DNA of 64,000 bases, taken from the NCBI GenBank assembly GCA_019671135.1, contig JAHRHY010000010.1:248001-312000 (forward strand), given 5' to 3'. This stretch comes from Linnemannia hyalina. Taxonomy: Eukaryota > Mortierellomycota > Mortierellomycetes > Mortierellales > Mortierellaceae. A program made the translations under genes and the position numbers. Within the stretch, counting starts at the first letter, position 1. The number at the start of each line of letters is the position of its first letter. The notes under the pieces were generated by a model. The model did no database searches. It worked only from the letters and a program-made list of their open reading frames with translations, and was not told where the DNA came from. Below are positions 1 through 11,101 of the stretch, piece by piece.

Positions 1-122
1 TAGTTGAAGGTGTGGCCAAAGTACTTGAGAAAGTTTATCAACAGCTCACCGGCAGACTTGAGCATTCGAAAAGAATCGAGTCGTAGAGATACCCGATGAA
101 TTGGGATCGGGACCGCGATATC
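1..122 (-). CDS. Possible partial gene, fragment resembling a PAP-associated (nucleotidyltransferase) segment
   Basis: Read leftward, one frame is open from a CAG acceptor-like site at 123-125 to the window edge. It contains the segment SAGELLINFLKYFGHTFNY, which resembles the PAP-associated segment of Cid1/Trf4-type terminal nucleotidyltransferases, where similar GELL-x-F(F)-x-YYG patterns occur. The frame also has an ATG at 65, so this could instead be the start of a gene divergent from PRE10. I find no catalytic nucleotidyltransferase domain between this fragment and PRE10, so a complete TUTase cannot lie here. It may be an N-terminus of something else, a relic, or chance. Only about 40 codons are visible, so the call is weak. 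Confidence 0.22.
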
Positions 123-506
123 CTGAAGGTATGCTTGCTGCTAGAATGGTTCCTGAGGTGGTGAAACAAACGCCACCAAATATATGCCAGTATGACGCAA
201 GTGGAGACAAATTCGATCGCAGGCGTTGCACATGACGCGTATCGTGCGCTTTGCGTGGACCTTTTCCCCCTTTGCACACACACGTCTGGATTTCTCGATA
301 CACGAGTGGACTACTCTTCTCTCACACACACACATTTGATAGTCCTTGTTCTCCCTCTTTTTTCTTCTTCACTTACTTTTCACGACCAGACAACGACCCT
401 CCCTTTCGCCGACCACCCAAGGACTTTTGACCCGCACCATCACCACCACTAACCAACACCAACCACACGACACAGTAACAACACTACAACCAACAACAAT
501 CCTAGC
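123..506. promoter_or_regulatory. Upstream region of PRE10
   Basis: This 384-bp stretch has no supportable gene. The part nearest PRE10 (about 330-420) is a pyrimidine-rich leader, as is seen upstream of most start codons in this window. On the minus strand at about 170-182 the word GGTGGCG resembles the core of the yeast Rpn4 proteasome element (GGTGGCAAA), but it is imperfect and about 330 bp from the ATG. That resemblance is only suggestive. Confidence 0.35.
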
Positions 507-2041
507 ATGAGTTCCATCGGTACAGGGGTAAAGCCAACCAGCCAAACCGAACTTCGTCGCATGGAGCAGCTAATGCAGTGCAGTATCCCACAAAGGAGGA
601 CGAGCTTACAAGGAATGGAGCATAGCGTTAATCGACTCTCTCTTCTTTTCTCGGTTTGGCCACTTTGGTTTTGTATAGTACGACGTTTCCGTATCAACAT
701 ACTCGCCTGACGGCCGAGTCTTCCAGGTCGAATACGCCGGCAAGGCTGTCGAGAACAGTGGGTACGTTCTTAACCCCCCCCTTACCAGGCGCGATATTTC
801 CTCGGGACGCGATGATACAGGAGCCTTCACTGGATAACGCACCTTATAAAGACAAAAGACACGTCAATTGACACGATTCTTTGTTTTGTTTGTTGGATTA
901 ATTAGAACTGCCATTGGTATTCGCGTCAAGGATGGTGTCGTCTTGGCTGTCGAGAAGTTGGTCCAGTCCAAGCTCCTCGTCCCCGGCGCTAACCGCCGTA
1001 TCCAGAATGTCGACCGTCACGTCGGAATCGTACGTCCTGTTTTCGCTTCTTTTTATGATCTGCAGGAAGCAAGAGGATTTTATATGTTGCAACAGGAAGG
1101 AGAGAGAGGTCAATGAAGAAGCTAACACTGCAAAAACAATTTGTTATATGAAAACAATGCGATAGGCCACCGCCGGATTGTTGGCAGATGGTCGTCATAT
1201 TGTGAAGCGCGCCCGCGAGGAAGCACAGAGCTGGAGAGACGTCTATAGACTGCCCATTGATGGCAAGGTACAACACCCAGCATCACGTACTACTGAGCGC
1301 AACATGATTTTACGTTTTTTGCAGGTTTTTTTCCTGTAACTCACACTCACTTCCTTATTACTCTCATGACAGAACATTGCGTCGCGTGTCGGTGATTATG
1401 TTGCGGCTTATACCTTATACTCGAGCGTGCGTCCTTTCGGAAGCAGCACGATCATCGCTGCCATGGACACCACCGGCCCCAAACTCTATATGGTCGAGCC
1501 CTCTGGCTTGTACTGGGTACGTCTTTCAACCACGACTGCATATTATTTGAGGCTACACTTTCTACAAGCGCTCGATCGTTTACCTAACGTCACCGCTACT
1601 TTTGATGTATATGTTGATTAGGGTTACCACGGAACTGCGATTGGAAAGGGTCGCCAGGTGGCCAAGACTGAGATTGAGAAGTTGAACCTCGAGGAGATGA
1701 CATGTCGCGAGGCAGTGAAGCACGCCGCCCGCATGTAAGTTTTTTTTTTTCTTTCGGGTTCTTTTATTCTTTATATACAACATGGCCTAGCATGCGAATG
1801 CTAAAAAGATTTCTCTTATTAACTCTCAATGTTCTTTTTTTCCCATTGGAACCAAAAAATAATAATAATTAGTATCTACAATGTGCATGATGATGCCAAG
1901 GACAAGGAGTTCGAGCTGGAGTTGAGCTGGGTCTGCGAGGAGTCAAAGGGACTCCACCAGATTGTCCCCAAGGAGATTGCAGATGAGGCAGAGACCCTCG
2001 CAAAGGCTGCCTTGAACGACGACGATATGGACGATGATTAA
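507..2041 (+). CDS. PRE10: 20S proteasome subunit alpha type-3 (alpha7, Pre10)
   Basis: This is an alpha-ring subunit of the 20S proteasome core, which degrades ubiquitinated proteins in nucleus and cytosol. Seven exons: 507-527, 679-761, 906-1029, 1166-1267, 1373-1516, 1622-1734 and 1873-2041. They join in frame to 251 aa, close to human PSMA3 (255). The N-terminus MSSIGTG-Y-D is followed by the alpha-subunit signature [19 protein letters not shown]. Later come [19 protein letters not shown], the ring-packing segment [11 protein letters not shown] and [20 protein letters not shown]. The tail is short and acidic (NDDDMDDD), as in alpha7. As in other alpha subunits there is no N-terminal catalytic threonine. 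The first coding exon is only 21 nt. The gene is convergent with the ankyrin gene downstream. Alpha7 identity is strong because the start and tail both match that paralogue. Confidence 0.95.
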
Positions 2042-2528
2042 ACAACTCGCCCGGGCCAAGCACTTGTCACTACTCACCCCCCCCTTACGGACGTAGGAAA
2101 AGAGAAAGGAACAGGCGCACGTAAACGCACAAAGACAGGAACATTTCTCCGAATATCATTTTGTCAAATAAAAATAGGATGAAGTGAAAACATCATTGCA
2201 ACGGGGATCTGGCTTTTGGAGGGGTTTTTTTTGGTTCTTTAATTATTTTTTTTTTTGGCTGCAAGCAAAAGAAAAAAAAGAGATCTGAGGTGTGTGTGTG
2301 TGTATTGTTTTTTGTTTTTTTCTCGGATTTTTGTATGTTTTTTTTTCGGGGGGGAGGTTTGTTTTGTGTTGGTACAAGCAAAAAGCAAAAGAAAAAAAAG
2401 AAAAAAAGGGGAAACGAAAGGAACAGTATGGTACAAGGTATGTGGCTAGAGAGAAGAGAGAGAGAATCTGTATGTGTATGTGTATGTTTTTGAGAGGCGA
2501 GGGGGAGGGGGGGAAGAAGCTGTATGGA
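2042..2528. terminator. Convergent 3' region of PRE10 and the ankyrin gene
   Basis: No gene is seen. An AATAAA at 2166-2171 is a good candidate polyadenylation signal for PRE10. The rest is low-complexity poly-T, GT and poly-A/G sequence between two converging genes. Confidence 0.5.
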
Positions 2529-5500
2529 TCAGCGACGAGACCAGAGGCCAGAGAGACGGTTCATGACGCCGTTGCGCGATCTGCGACCAGAGGCAGGGAA
2601 ATCCTTTTCAGTGAAATAGTGTCCATCGCCCATATCGCTCATCGTCCAGGGAGCAGCCTCGTTGCTGTTGTTACTGGCGACAGACTCCAGAGTCCCCACA
2701 GAGTTGTCCTTGGAATGGATGGCAGACGGTTCAGGAGATTCGCGTCCAGAGGCGTACGACCAAAATCGAGAGAATCGACCCGACACAGTCGCACTTCCGG
2801 AAAAGGACGCGCGATGCTTCGTATAGCCGGAGTTGTTGCTGCTGTTGTCCATCCTGTTTTGGAAAGACGAATCAGAGGCCAGAGGAGGCGAGAAAAAGGA
2901 AGCATCCAGAGGCTCTTGCATGCTGCGACGGTGACGGGCTTTCATGTCGACCTCGTGATGGTGTGGAGAGGTCATCGATCTCAGGTCAAGGGATGAACGA
3001 ATGCCTGGCTCGGATGCTGAGGATCCTCTACGCAAAGCAGCAAGGGATGAAACAGAGATGATGTTCGCAGTAGGACCATTGGTCTCGGATGCCTCGGCAA
3101 GGGTAACATTGGATGCGGGAGAAGAGGAAGGCGATTGGATCTTGTCCAGCTGAGTTCGACTGTCGTTGCCTGACATAGCCATCATCGGGTTCACCAAGGT
3201 TGAGCAGGACGATTGATCGGGGGAGACAATCGTTTCAGAAGTTGACGCACCTGAATCCCGTCGCGTCTTACTATCCGCGGTCCATCCTTCTGGAATGACC
3301 GCGTCAAGTACAGGAGGTACAGCGCGCAACTGATCTAGCGATTTCCTCCTGTTGACAGCGAGCGCAATCCTAGGAGACAAGAATCCTGTCCCCAACAAGT
3401 CAACCGAGCGGCGTCTTCCGCCAGGGGCTACAGGAGCCGATTCTGCGGGCCTGGGTGCCGCTGGAGTGTTATCGGTAGAGGAAGGCAAGGCAGTCTGGAC
3501 AGTAACTGGCTGTTGGGTCTTGGTGAGGGAAAAGATGTTGCTCAATCTGGATGGAGCTCCCGAAAAGTGAGAATCCGTCGACTTTTTCCGTGAGTGCAAA
3601 AGTTCCGTCGACAGGGGTGGTCTTCCCAAGTCGCACGATTGTCTGGGCAAGTTCGAGGTCACAGGCGATGAGGGAGATTCGATGATACAAGGCAGGCTGA
3701 CACGGCGTTGGTAGATGTTGTGAGGCACTTTTCCTAGAGCTGCTGATGGTGGAGAGGAAACGTCGGTGCTGATGCGCGAAGGAGGTGGCCGTGAAGAAGA
3801 TTCGAGTCCTGAACGGGTGGGTGCCATGACTGCCGAGATCCTACGACTAAAGTCGCCGCTGCTCCTGGGACTTGTGAACGGATCACCGTTCCTCGAGCCA
3901 CAAATATCAAGGTCGGGTGTGGTGACCTGCAGGCCGCGTTGCATAGACAGGTGCATGTGGAGCAGAGCAGCAACGTCTGGATGATTCCTTGCTGTTGCAA
4001 CAGTGTATGGAGTGGATCCGTACTGTTGTAGTTATCGTAATCAAACGTCATAAGAGGGAGCATGAGTTAGTTTGATTATGAAATGTACATTCCAAATGAA
4101 CGCCAAGATTGTCATCCGATATCGCACTTTTTATTCTCTTCATCTTTTACCTTGTCAGCCAAATCAGGCGTCGCGCCGTGACGCAGCAGGATCTCAACAA
4201 TGGCGAGACAGCCGTTCGCCGCCGCAAAGTGTAAAGGGGTTGATCCGGTGGTCCCTACCGTTTGGCTAAAGACAAAAGAAAAGAAGGAAAAGAAGGAAAG
4301 GAAGGAAAGGAAGGAAAGGAAGGAAAGGAAGGATTAGAAATCGATTCAGTCTCAGGTCCGGAACTTCCATGTCTCTTGTTATCTTTTCTTTTGGAGAGAC
4401 AGGGGGTGCCCGCAGTGTGTCATGCGCATGAGACTGTTTTGGGTCCATATCATGTTGTGCGCATGCTGACCCTATTCCCCGCGGGGGATACGCTGGGAAG
4501 AAATAAACATACACAAACAAACAAACACGAATGGGGTGGCTGGATCTGATCCCGCATGGGCCAAGTCGCGCTTAGCCAAAAGAGGTTCAAGGGAGAAGGG
4601 ACGGGCGTCGGAGGGTGTTAAGATTCGATCGATCTTAGAATACGCTTTGACAAAACAACTTACGCGCCGACGACTCTATCGCCACTGTACTTGCGAGGGA
4701 ACCGCCGAGAGTTAACATCAGCCCCGCGTTCGATCAGAAAGAGGACCACGGCCACATTCCCGTTGCTGCAGCAGGCAGCATGAATTGGCAAGACGCCGTT
4801 GATCACAGAGTCGATTGGTTGTCCATTATCCAGCGCGAATTTGACCAAGCCTAGGCGCAATGAAAAAAAAAGGGAGCGATGTCAGTCAGTCAGGTTAGGG
4901 GTGCAATCTCGACTCGAGAGATTATAGGGGTTTAGCTTGACTTTTATTCTTCATTTCCAGGGGGGAGGAAATGAACATTGTAGATATGATGGGCAATGAA
5001 AAGGATATGAAAAGAGGAAAAAGGAATAAAAAAAGGGGGTTCAAGTATAATGGATAGACTGGATGGGAAGACGAAAAAGAAGGGTCGGAGAGGGAGAACG
5101 AACGGAGCCAAGGGAAGATGGAAGCAGAGAAGGGAGGATCGAGAATCAACGATGCTAAGTTTGGGATGGAAAGGGTTCATCTCATCGTCCGATAGGAGCA
5201 AACTAGGATCCGCACATAGGAACCCGTATCGATCGCCCTTGCGCACCTGCTGTCATTGTCGCCAAAATTGTCCGTCGCCACATCTAAAACGCCAATAGGC
5301 TATCCAGCGTCATCGTCCTCGTGTTTTGAGTTGCGGAGTAGAAGTGGAGCAACAAAGAGAGTCTGTTGCAGTCATCATCCACTGTGTTTTTCCGATCTGG
5401 ATTGCCTCAATGGGCGTTCGTTTTGGAATGATGTAAGGCCATGGATTGGGGACCCAGGACAGACGGGAATGATCTGCAAGGAACAGACTGCACGACTCAA

Positions 5501-6576
5501 CAGAACGCTCATTTCTGCCTTTGAGAACTTGTGGGTGCATGGATTGTGCCTGTTCCTGGAAAGGGTCAAGGAAAAAGGTTTCTTTTCCTTTTTTTGTGCA
5601 ACAAGCGAGTGGGAAGCAGGGCGTGGGAGGGCGAAAAATGGGGCACGGGAAGGATGGAAAGAAGTGGGAAAAAAAGAGGGGGTGGCACGGGTAACAAGGG
5701 GGAACTACAGTCTACTCCAGAAGCAACCACAATGTTGTGGGGAGTACACCAACTGAGTGAAAGAATAATGTCTGCGAAAGGAGGGGTGGAAAGAAAGCAT
5801 TACGATCCAAGGTAAAGATAAAGAGAGTTGAAGGTACGAACAAGCGTCAAAATAGAGGGGGGAGAGGGGTGGATTGGTGTTGATGAAAAAGGGAGAGCAT
5901 GCTATGCGTAGTAGCAGCAAGGCAGGAAGGAGGGATGGTGTGGAAGGAAAAGAGATGGCAGGAGGATAAGGGATGAGTGGAAAAGAACGAGTGCTCTGGA
6001 TGCAGGATTTTCTTTCCTTCTTTTCCTGTGGGCGCATAATTGGGCATAGCTGGGAAGACTGGGAGAAAAGCATGCACACGCACGAGTTTTTTTCCTCTTT
6101 CTTTGTCACAAATGGAGTAGAAGCAAAGCATGTGGGAATAAGGGAGAGAGAGAAAAAAGGACAGGGGGTGTAAACAGACCCCTGGATGAAAAGAGAGAGA
6201 GAGAGAGAGAGAGAAAAAGAAAAAGACGATGAATACGATACTTACCGAGGTTGCCGGAGGCTGCACCAGAGTGCAGCCCTAGGTTGAGGGGTTGCTTTTT
6301 GGAGGAGTGGGACGAGGTTGAGGTTGTGGAGAGGGAGGAGGTGGTCGGTGCAGTCGCCGTGGGTCGGGGTAAAGTTGCGCAGTGCATTCCTGGTGGAAGA
6401 GGATCAGAGCGTAGTTGTGAATGAGAATGTGAATGTGAATCAGAGTTGCTGTTGTTGTGTTGTTGTTGTGAAGAAGAAGAAGGGGGAGGAAAAGAAGCAG
6501 AAGTTGACGAAGGAGTAAAGAAGGAGGAAGCAGAGGCGCCTGGTCGGAGCTGAAGCATGGCTCTCAAAGTGGCCAT
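2529..6576 (-). CDS. Ankyrin-repeat protein with a long Ser-rich disordered tail
   Basis: Four exons read leftward: 6576-6246, 4850-4664, 4265-4151 and 4022-2529, giving 708 aa. Residues 1-97 are low complexity (Ser, Gln, a His-Ser run). About four ankyrin repeats follow (roughly 98-235): NLGLHSGAASGNLG, GVLPIHAACCSNGNVAVV, GSTPLHFAAANGCLAIVEIL and GSTPYTVATARNHPDVAALL. They cross every exon junction, which supports the splicing. The remaining 470 residues are Ser/Pro/Arg-rich with RRxS-type sites, and look disordered and phosphorylatable. No other domain is recognised. Ankyrin repeats mediate protein-protein contacts, so an adaptor or scaffold role is inferred; the partner is unknown. Intron 1 is 1,395 bp, more than ten times the local norm. 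The start at 6576 has a good context (GCCATGGCC). Confidence 0.85.
4293..4332. repeat. 9-bp tandem repeat AAGGAAAGG, about 4.4 copies
   Basis: The unit AAGGAAAGG repeats head to tail in intron 2 of the ankyrin gene. It lies about 30 bp upstream of the exon 3 acceptor. On the coding strand it reads CCTTTCCTT, so it forms an expanded polypyrimidine tract. Confidence 0.9.
6192..6214. repeat. (GA)n microsatellite
   Basis: An uninterrupted AG/GA dinucleotide run of 23 bp. It begins about 30 bp inside intron 1 of the ankyrin gene, just past the exon 1 donor. Confidence 0.9.
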
Positions 6577-6909
6577 GGCTGAATAAGTTGAGGTTGAAGA
6601 AGGTGTGTCAGCCAGTGGGTGTCAGAAGAAGGAGAAGAAGGGAAGAGGGAGCAGGGAAAAAAGGATAAGAAAAAGAGTAGTGGTTGCTGTTGTTGTTGTG
6701 GAAGGGAGAGGAGAAGGAAGGAAGAGGGGATCAATGATCTCGCGAGACAGAGAGGAGAAGGAAGGTGAATGAGAAAACAGAGGAAAGACTTAAGTCAATG
6801 CGAAGAAGAAAAGAAAATAAAAAAAAAAAACAAACAGCACAGGTGCCAAGAAGTAGTCGATTTTTATCCTTTATTTAGACTCCTCGGGCGTAACACAATG
6901 TACACACGA

Positions 6910-6910
<1 letters not shown>

Positions 6911-6938
<28 letters not shown>
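6911..6938. repeat. (CA)14 microsatellite
   Basis: Uninterrupted CA dinucleotide array of 28 bp in the intergenic region upstream of the ankyrin gene. Confidence 0.95.
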
Positions 6939-6940
<2 letters not shown>

Positions 6941-7017
6941 AACACATACACGAACACGTCGGTCGACAATACAAAAATCACACAGCCCTCTTCCTCCCCT
7001 TGGTAATAATAACAAGT

Positions 7018-7021
<4 letters not shown>

Positions 7022-7048
<27 letters not shown>
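7022..7048. repeat. (GA)n microsatellite
   Basis: GA dinucleotide array of about 27 bp, followed by degenerate GAGAGTGAGAG sequence. It lies some 80 bp from the CA array. Confidence 0.9.
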
Positions 7049-8337
7049 TGAGAGTGAGAGAGAGCATTAGTGAACGTGCTGTGGCGACGATGACAGAGAT
7101 AACGGAGATGGCTGTGGACCCTTCCCCCTTCCCCCTAGGCTGATGTCACTCCCTGACTTGGCGCAGTGAGCGATAAAATATAGATCAATGTCGAATGGTC
7201 ATCATCAGGGGGCTGAGAAGAGAGCCTGCCAGTCCATCTCCATGTATCCATAGATAGATGGATGGATGTGGCTCATATCCTGACAAAAGAATGTGGTCGC
7301 TCCCTCTTTCATACCCTCGTAGATATCATTGCCCCTGTCGCAACCAACCTACAGCTTTTCTATGAGAATACTCACACCCTTTCTTCCGATACCTATAATG
7401 ATTCATGTCACCACATCCACCACATTCATATTTATATCCACCCCCATTCATATTATCCATCCCTTCAGACACCAACTTGCCTGCCCCCTATCTCAAATGT
7501 TAACATGTCCGACATGCATACTCTGAACCCAATAGTTGTTGCAACTTGCAATGCTCCATGTCTCTTCTTGTAATCCCTCAAGATGAGACTCTACTATTAC
7601 CAATAGGTGTCACTTGTCCATTAGCAAATAAAACCAATGGTGTATGCCCCACATCTAGTTTTTGTATGCAAAACGCATCCATCCGACGCATACATACTCT
7701 CTACTACTTCTTCCTCTTCTTACTTGTGAATGTAGATATCTCGACTTTTTTAACGCCTCATTTGACCCCAGTTGGAATTCGCCACGAGGTTGTCAAGGGT
7801 CCAATCCAGTTCGAGTTCAGGGTGATTCTCATCTATTTAATTCGCTCAGTCCCTCTCCTCTCCTTTCGCGCTCTCTTGGCTGCACCTCGTGCTCCTCATC
7901 CTTCTACTTTTCCTTTCCCGTCCATCTTGTCTTGCGTTTCCGGGAAGGAATAAAAAAGGGAACAATAAGCAAGGAACGTGATCAAGCAAAGCGCCTCCAA
8001 AGATATTTTTTCCCTTCTTTCACGCTTGCCGCAAAAGCGGAGGGGTGGTCATGGAGACCAAGGATGGGACAAAGACGGTAAAAAAAGGTGTCGACTTTTG
8101 ATCGCTGCTTTGCAATTGCGGGCCGCTCTGTATGCATTGAATCTGTGCTACTCTATGCGTGTTGACTCGAGCCTCATCCACTTTGGACACGTGCCATTTC
8201 ATAGAAGTGTAGGTTACTCGTAACAGGAACAGGGTTGACATCTCTAGATGCATTCGCTGCATAGCAGGACGAGACAGTTGACGTCGTAATGGTCCCCCTT
8301 CCTTCGGAGCATGGTGTCACCCATGTGAACCGTTTCT

Positions 8338-8370
8338 TTTTTTTTTTTTTTTTTTTTTTTTGGGGGGGGG
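8338..8370. repeat. Homopolymer block T24 followed by G9
   Basis: Twenty-four consecutive T are followed directly by nine G. It lies in intergenic DNA about 720 bp upstream of the hydrolase gene. It could be the poly(A) tail of an old reverse-strand insertion, but no coding remnant is recognisable beside it. Confidence 0.9.
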
Positions 8371-9093
8371 AAGTCTCTCAAGTCTCAATTGAGCGCGAGT
8401 ACAGTCGTAGTCCCATAGGATGAGAAATAACGCGTCGCTCTATCTTGCCAGTGATATGAGTTGTAGATCTAGGGTACGGATAGAACCTATGTCATTAAAA
8501 AGAAAGTCGAGAGTGGCTGCCAAGCTGAGCCTTTTTGTTCATGACTGGCTAGTTCATTTTGATACGCCTCGTGGAAAGAAGGCATAATTGCTTGTGCGCA
8601 ATACTAATGTGGAGTTATGGCACCCCCACCGCGGAGGAGCCCATTGTCGTCGACTTTTTTGTTATGACTTCAATTCCACTTATTGCTTGCGTTGCCAATG
8701 TGCTCCGATCGCCCTTTTCTTGATTTTCATGAGTGAAAGGAGAGAGAGTCTTGTTCTTGTGTCCTTGGGGCAAATGCAGAATCAAATGCTAGCCCAAGCC
8801 CTACCCCTGTGCCCTTCCTATCTTCATCTTATTCGGGCAAGAGTCTGTCCCTGTGGCCTCTTCGTCTAAGGCACAACACAGACGTTAAGATAATAAAAGT
8901 AGGTTGGCGTCGGCTCATCTGACCGAATCTCTTCCTTCACTTTTCTTCACTTCTTCGCATTCCTTTATTCTCTCATTCATTCGTTCTCCCAGTCAGTCAT
9001 TGCAACACACTCCCCACTCTCCACTCTCTACTCAACTCTCAACTCTCTACTCATACCCCTACCACCTTCTCTTAATACATACACATATCTTAC

Positions 9094-10718
9094 ATGCCCA
9101 AAATGGCCGCTACCACTACTCTTGCTGCTGCTGCTGCTGCCTCGGTCTTGACTCTCGTTGGGGTCAAAAAGGTCCACTCGGCCATCACTGCCGAGCGTGG
9201 CTTGACACTGCCCAGTCTCCGTGATGTTAATCTCCTCAAGTGCGCCTACCCCGAGGACTACTATCCTGGTACACCCACCCATTCCTCTCACCCCCTCACC
9301 CACTCGCCTTCTCCTCCTCCCTCCTCATTCTCGACCATGTTCCCCCCCAACCGCCGGCTCAATTGATGCACACACCATATTCTAACAACGATGGTTTACT
9401 ATTATTTGTGATGGATGGGATCTCATGTAGGTGGAAAGTATGCCGAATTGTCGTATGGAGAGACCCATTATTTCATGTTTGGACCTGAGGATGGCAAGAA
9501 GGTCAGTAATTCACCCGCCTCTTTCCTTTTGCTCTCTTTTTTATTCGATCGATCGATCGTCCTATGGGTTGGGTGCCGTTAACACTCGTCTTGTGTCGAA
9601 AAATACCTAACAACATCTTATGGAATGTTCACATACACAACCTATTCTAGATCGTTTTCGTCCATGGACTATCGACCCCAGCTTCTGTCTACAGCAATGT
9701 CGCCCGCCACATGGCCGCCAATGGCTGCCGTGTCCTTCTCTATGGTACACATAGCCAATGATTGCTTTGAATGTTTGAGTCTCTTCTCCAGTACCATTCA
9801 AGTCCAGCTAAAACCAGATTCTTATTGTTGCTACTTAGATCTGTACTCTCGAGGATACTCAGTTGGTCCTGGAGTGGATCATGACCCTGTGTTCTATGTG
9901 ACCCAGTTGCACGAGCTGTTGAAGCATGTTGGATGGACGCAATGCAACTTTGTCGGCCTGTCACTCGGAGGTGGGATCGTTGCAGCCTATGCCCACAGGT
10001 TCCCCGAGACTGTCCTGTCCTTGAACTTTATCACACCTGGCGGCCTCTTGTCCGTGAGTTCTTTATGTCAGCATGATCGGTCAATGCCAATGAACCAAAA
10101 CAAACAGAAAACTTATTTCCCAACGTACTAAGACAACCAATCCTGATGCGCCTCCTTGCTTCAATTAGCCAAAGGATATCCCCTGGGTCGGCAAAATCTT
10201 TTCGCTGCCGTACAGTGAAGAGGTATTTTCCCACAAGTCCATGAAGGGCTACTTCTCCGGCAAGAATGTCGCGTCTATGCGCGCAGAATTCAAGGACCCC
10301 AAGGAGATCCCGGCTTGCGTCGACGAGGCGTGCGAGATCTTGAAGCTGCAGTTCCGTCACCATGCTGGATATGCGCGTGGATTGATGTCAACCTTGAAGA
10401 TGTTCCCCTTGACCGCCTTGAGGGCCGAGTTTGCGACCGCCCAGGCCCACTCCTTCCCCGTTCAAATCGTCTGGGTGAGTTAAAGACAGACTTTTTGCGT
10501 GCATGCTCCTTAAAGATTTGCATTGGTTCTAATATGCAACACGCCCTTCTTTTATTCAATAGGGCACAAGGGATACTGTCATCCCGGGCACTACGGTCGA
10601 GACCATTCAGGAGCTGATTCCCAGGATCCGTGTCACCAAGGTCGAGGGGGCAACCCACAGCATTGCCATGACCCACCCCGAGGCGATCATCCGCAGCCTG
10701 GAGGATTATATTGTGTAA
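9094..10718 (+). CDS. Alpha/beta hydrolase fold protein
   Basis: Six exons: 9094-9268, 9431-9501, 9651-9744, 9839-10053, 10169-10474 and 10563-10718; 338 aa. It has the alpha/beta hydrolase core: oxyanion motif IVFVHG (residues 83-88), nucleophile elbow GLSLGG with Ser155, the acid in WGTRD (Asp291) and the base in GATHS (His319). The triad is therefore complete. The substrate cannot be read from sequence; it could be an esterase, lipase or epoxide-hydrolase-like enzyme. An N-terminal Ala-rich hydrophobic stretch (about residues 4-24) may be a signal anchor. A second ATG at 9103, three codons on, has the better context (AAAATGG) and may be the true start. It lies 383 bp upstream of, and in the same orientation as, the Pom33-like gene. 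Confidence 0.9.
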
Positions 10719-11101
10719 TAAAATGAGACCCAGGCTGTTGTTATATGAAGTATGGGCCGGAGCATGAGGTGCCATTCGAGAAAATAAAACGTGCGCAATA
10801 GAAAGAAAGATGAAAGAAAGAAAGAAAGAAAGAAAGAGATGGGCTTATTCACTCCAAGCAATGTCCAAACGAAGCTCTTTCATTTTCTTATGACAGTCCA
10901 AATGTCGTTCGATGTGGAGGTGTGTGTCGTGTCTCAAAATTAGAAGAGAAAATCGTTTCATTCCCTTTCCCCCGTTTATCTTTCTGCCTGTTCATTATCC
11001 GCTTTTTTTCTTTTTCTTTTTCTTTTCTTTCTTCTCACACTCTCCCATCGGTTTTCAACTCCACCCGCCTAATTCTTCATCCACACAGGCCGACACGCAC
11101 T
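10719..11101. promoter_or_regulatory. Hydrolase 3' end and Pom33-like gene promoter
   Basis: This gap contains AATAAA at 10783-10788 (candidate hydrolase polyadenylation signal) and another AATAAA overlapping the stop codon (10717-10722). An (AAAG)n run at about 10801-10837 follows. The last 130 bp before the next ATG are pyrimidine-rich. Confidence 0.5.
10801..10837. repeat. (GAAA)n microsatellite
   Basis: Tetranucleotide GAAA array with one interruption, in the 3' flank of the hydrolase gene. Confidence 0.9.

Larger units (their letters stand above)
6577..9093. other. Intergenic region between divergent ankyrin and hydrolase genes
   Basis: About 2.5 kb without a supportable gene; short open frames here show no domain and no splice-consistent extension. 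It probably holds both promoters. It contains a (CA)14 run, a (GA)n run and a T24-G9 homopolymer block, annotated separately. The last 160 bp before the hydrolase ATG are a pyrimidine-rich leader. Confidence 0.6.

Noticed and set aside
2292..2996. 234-codon plus-strand frame at the ankyrin gene 3' end
   Set aside because: It runs through GT and poly-A low-complexity DNA and then antisense through the ankyrin gene tail. No recognisable domain.
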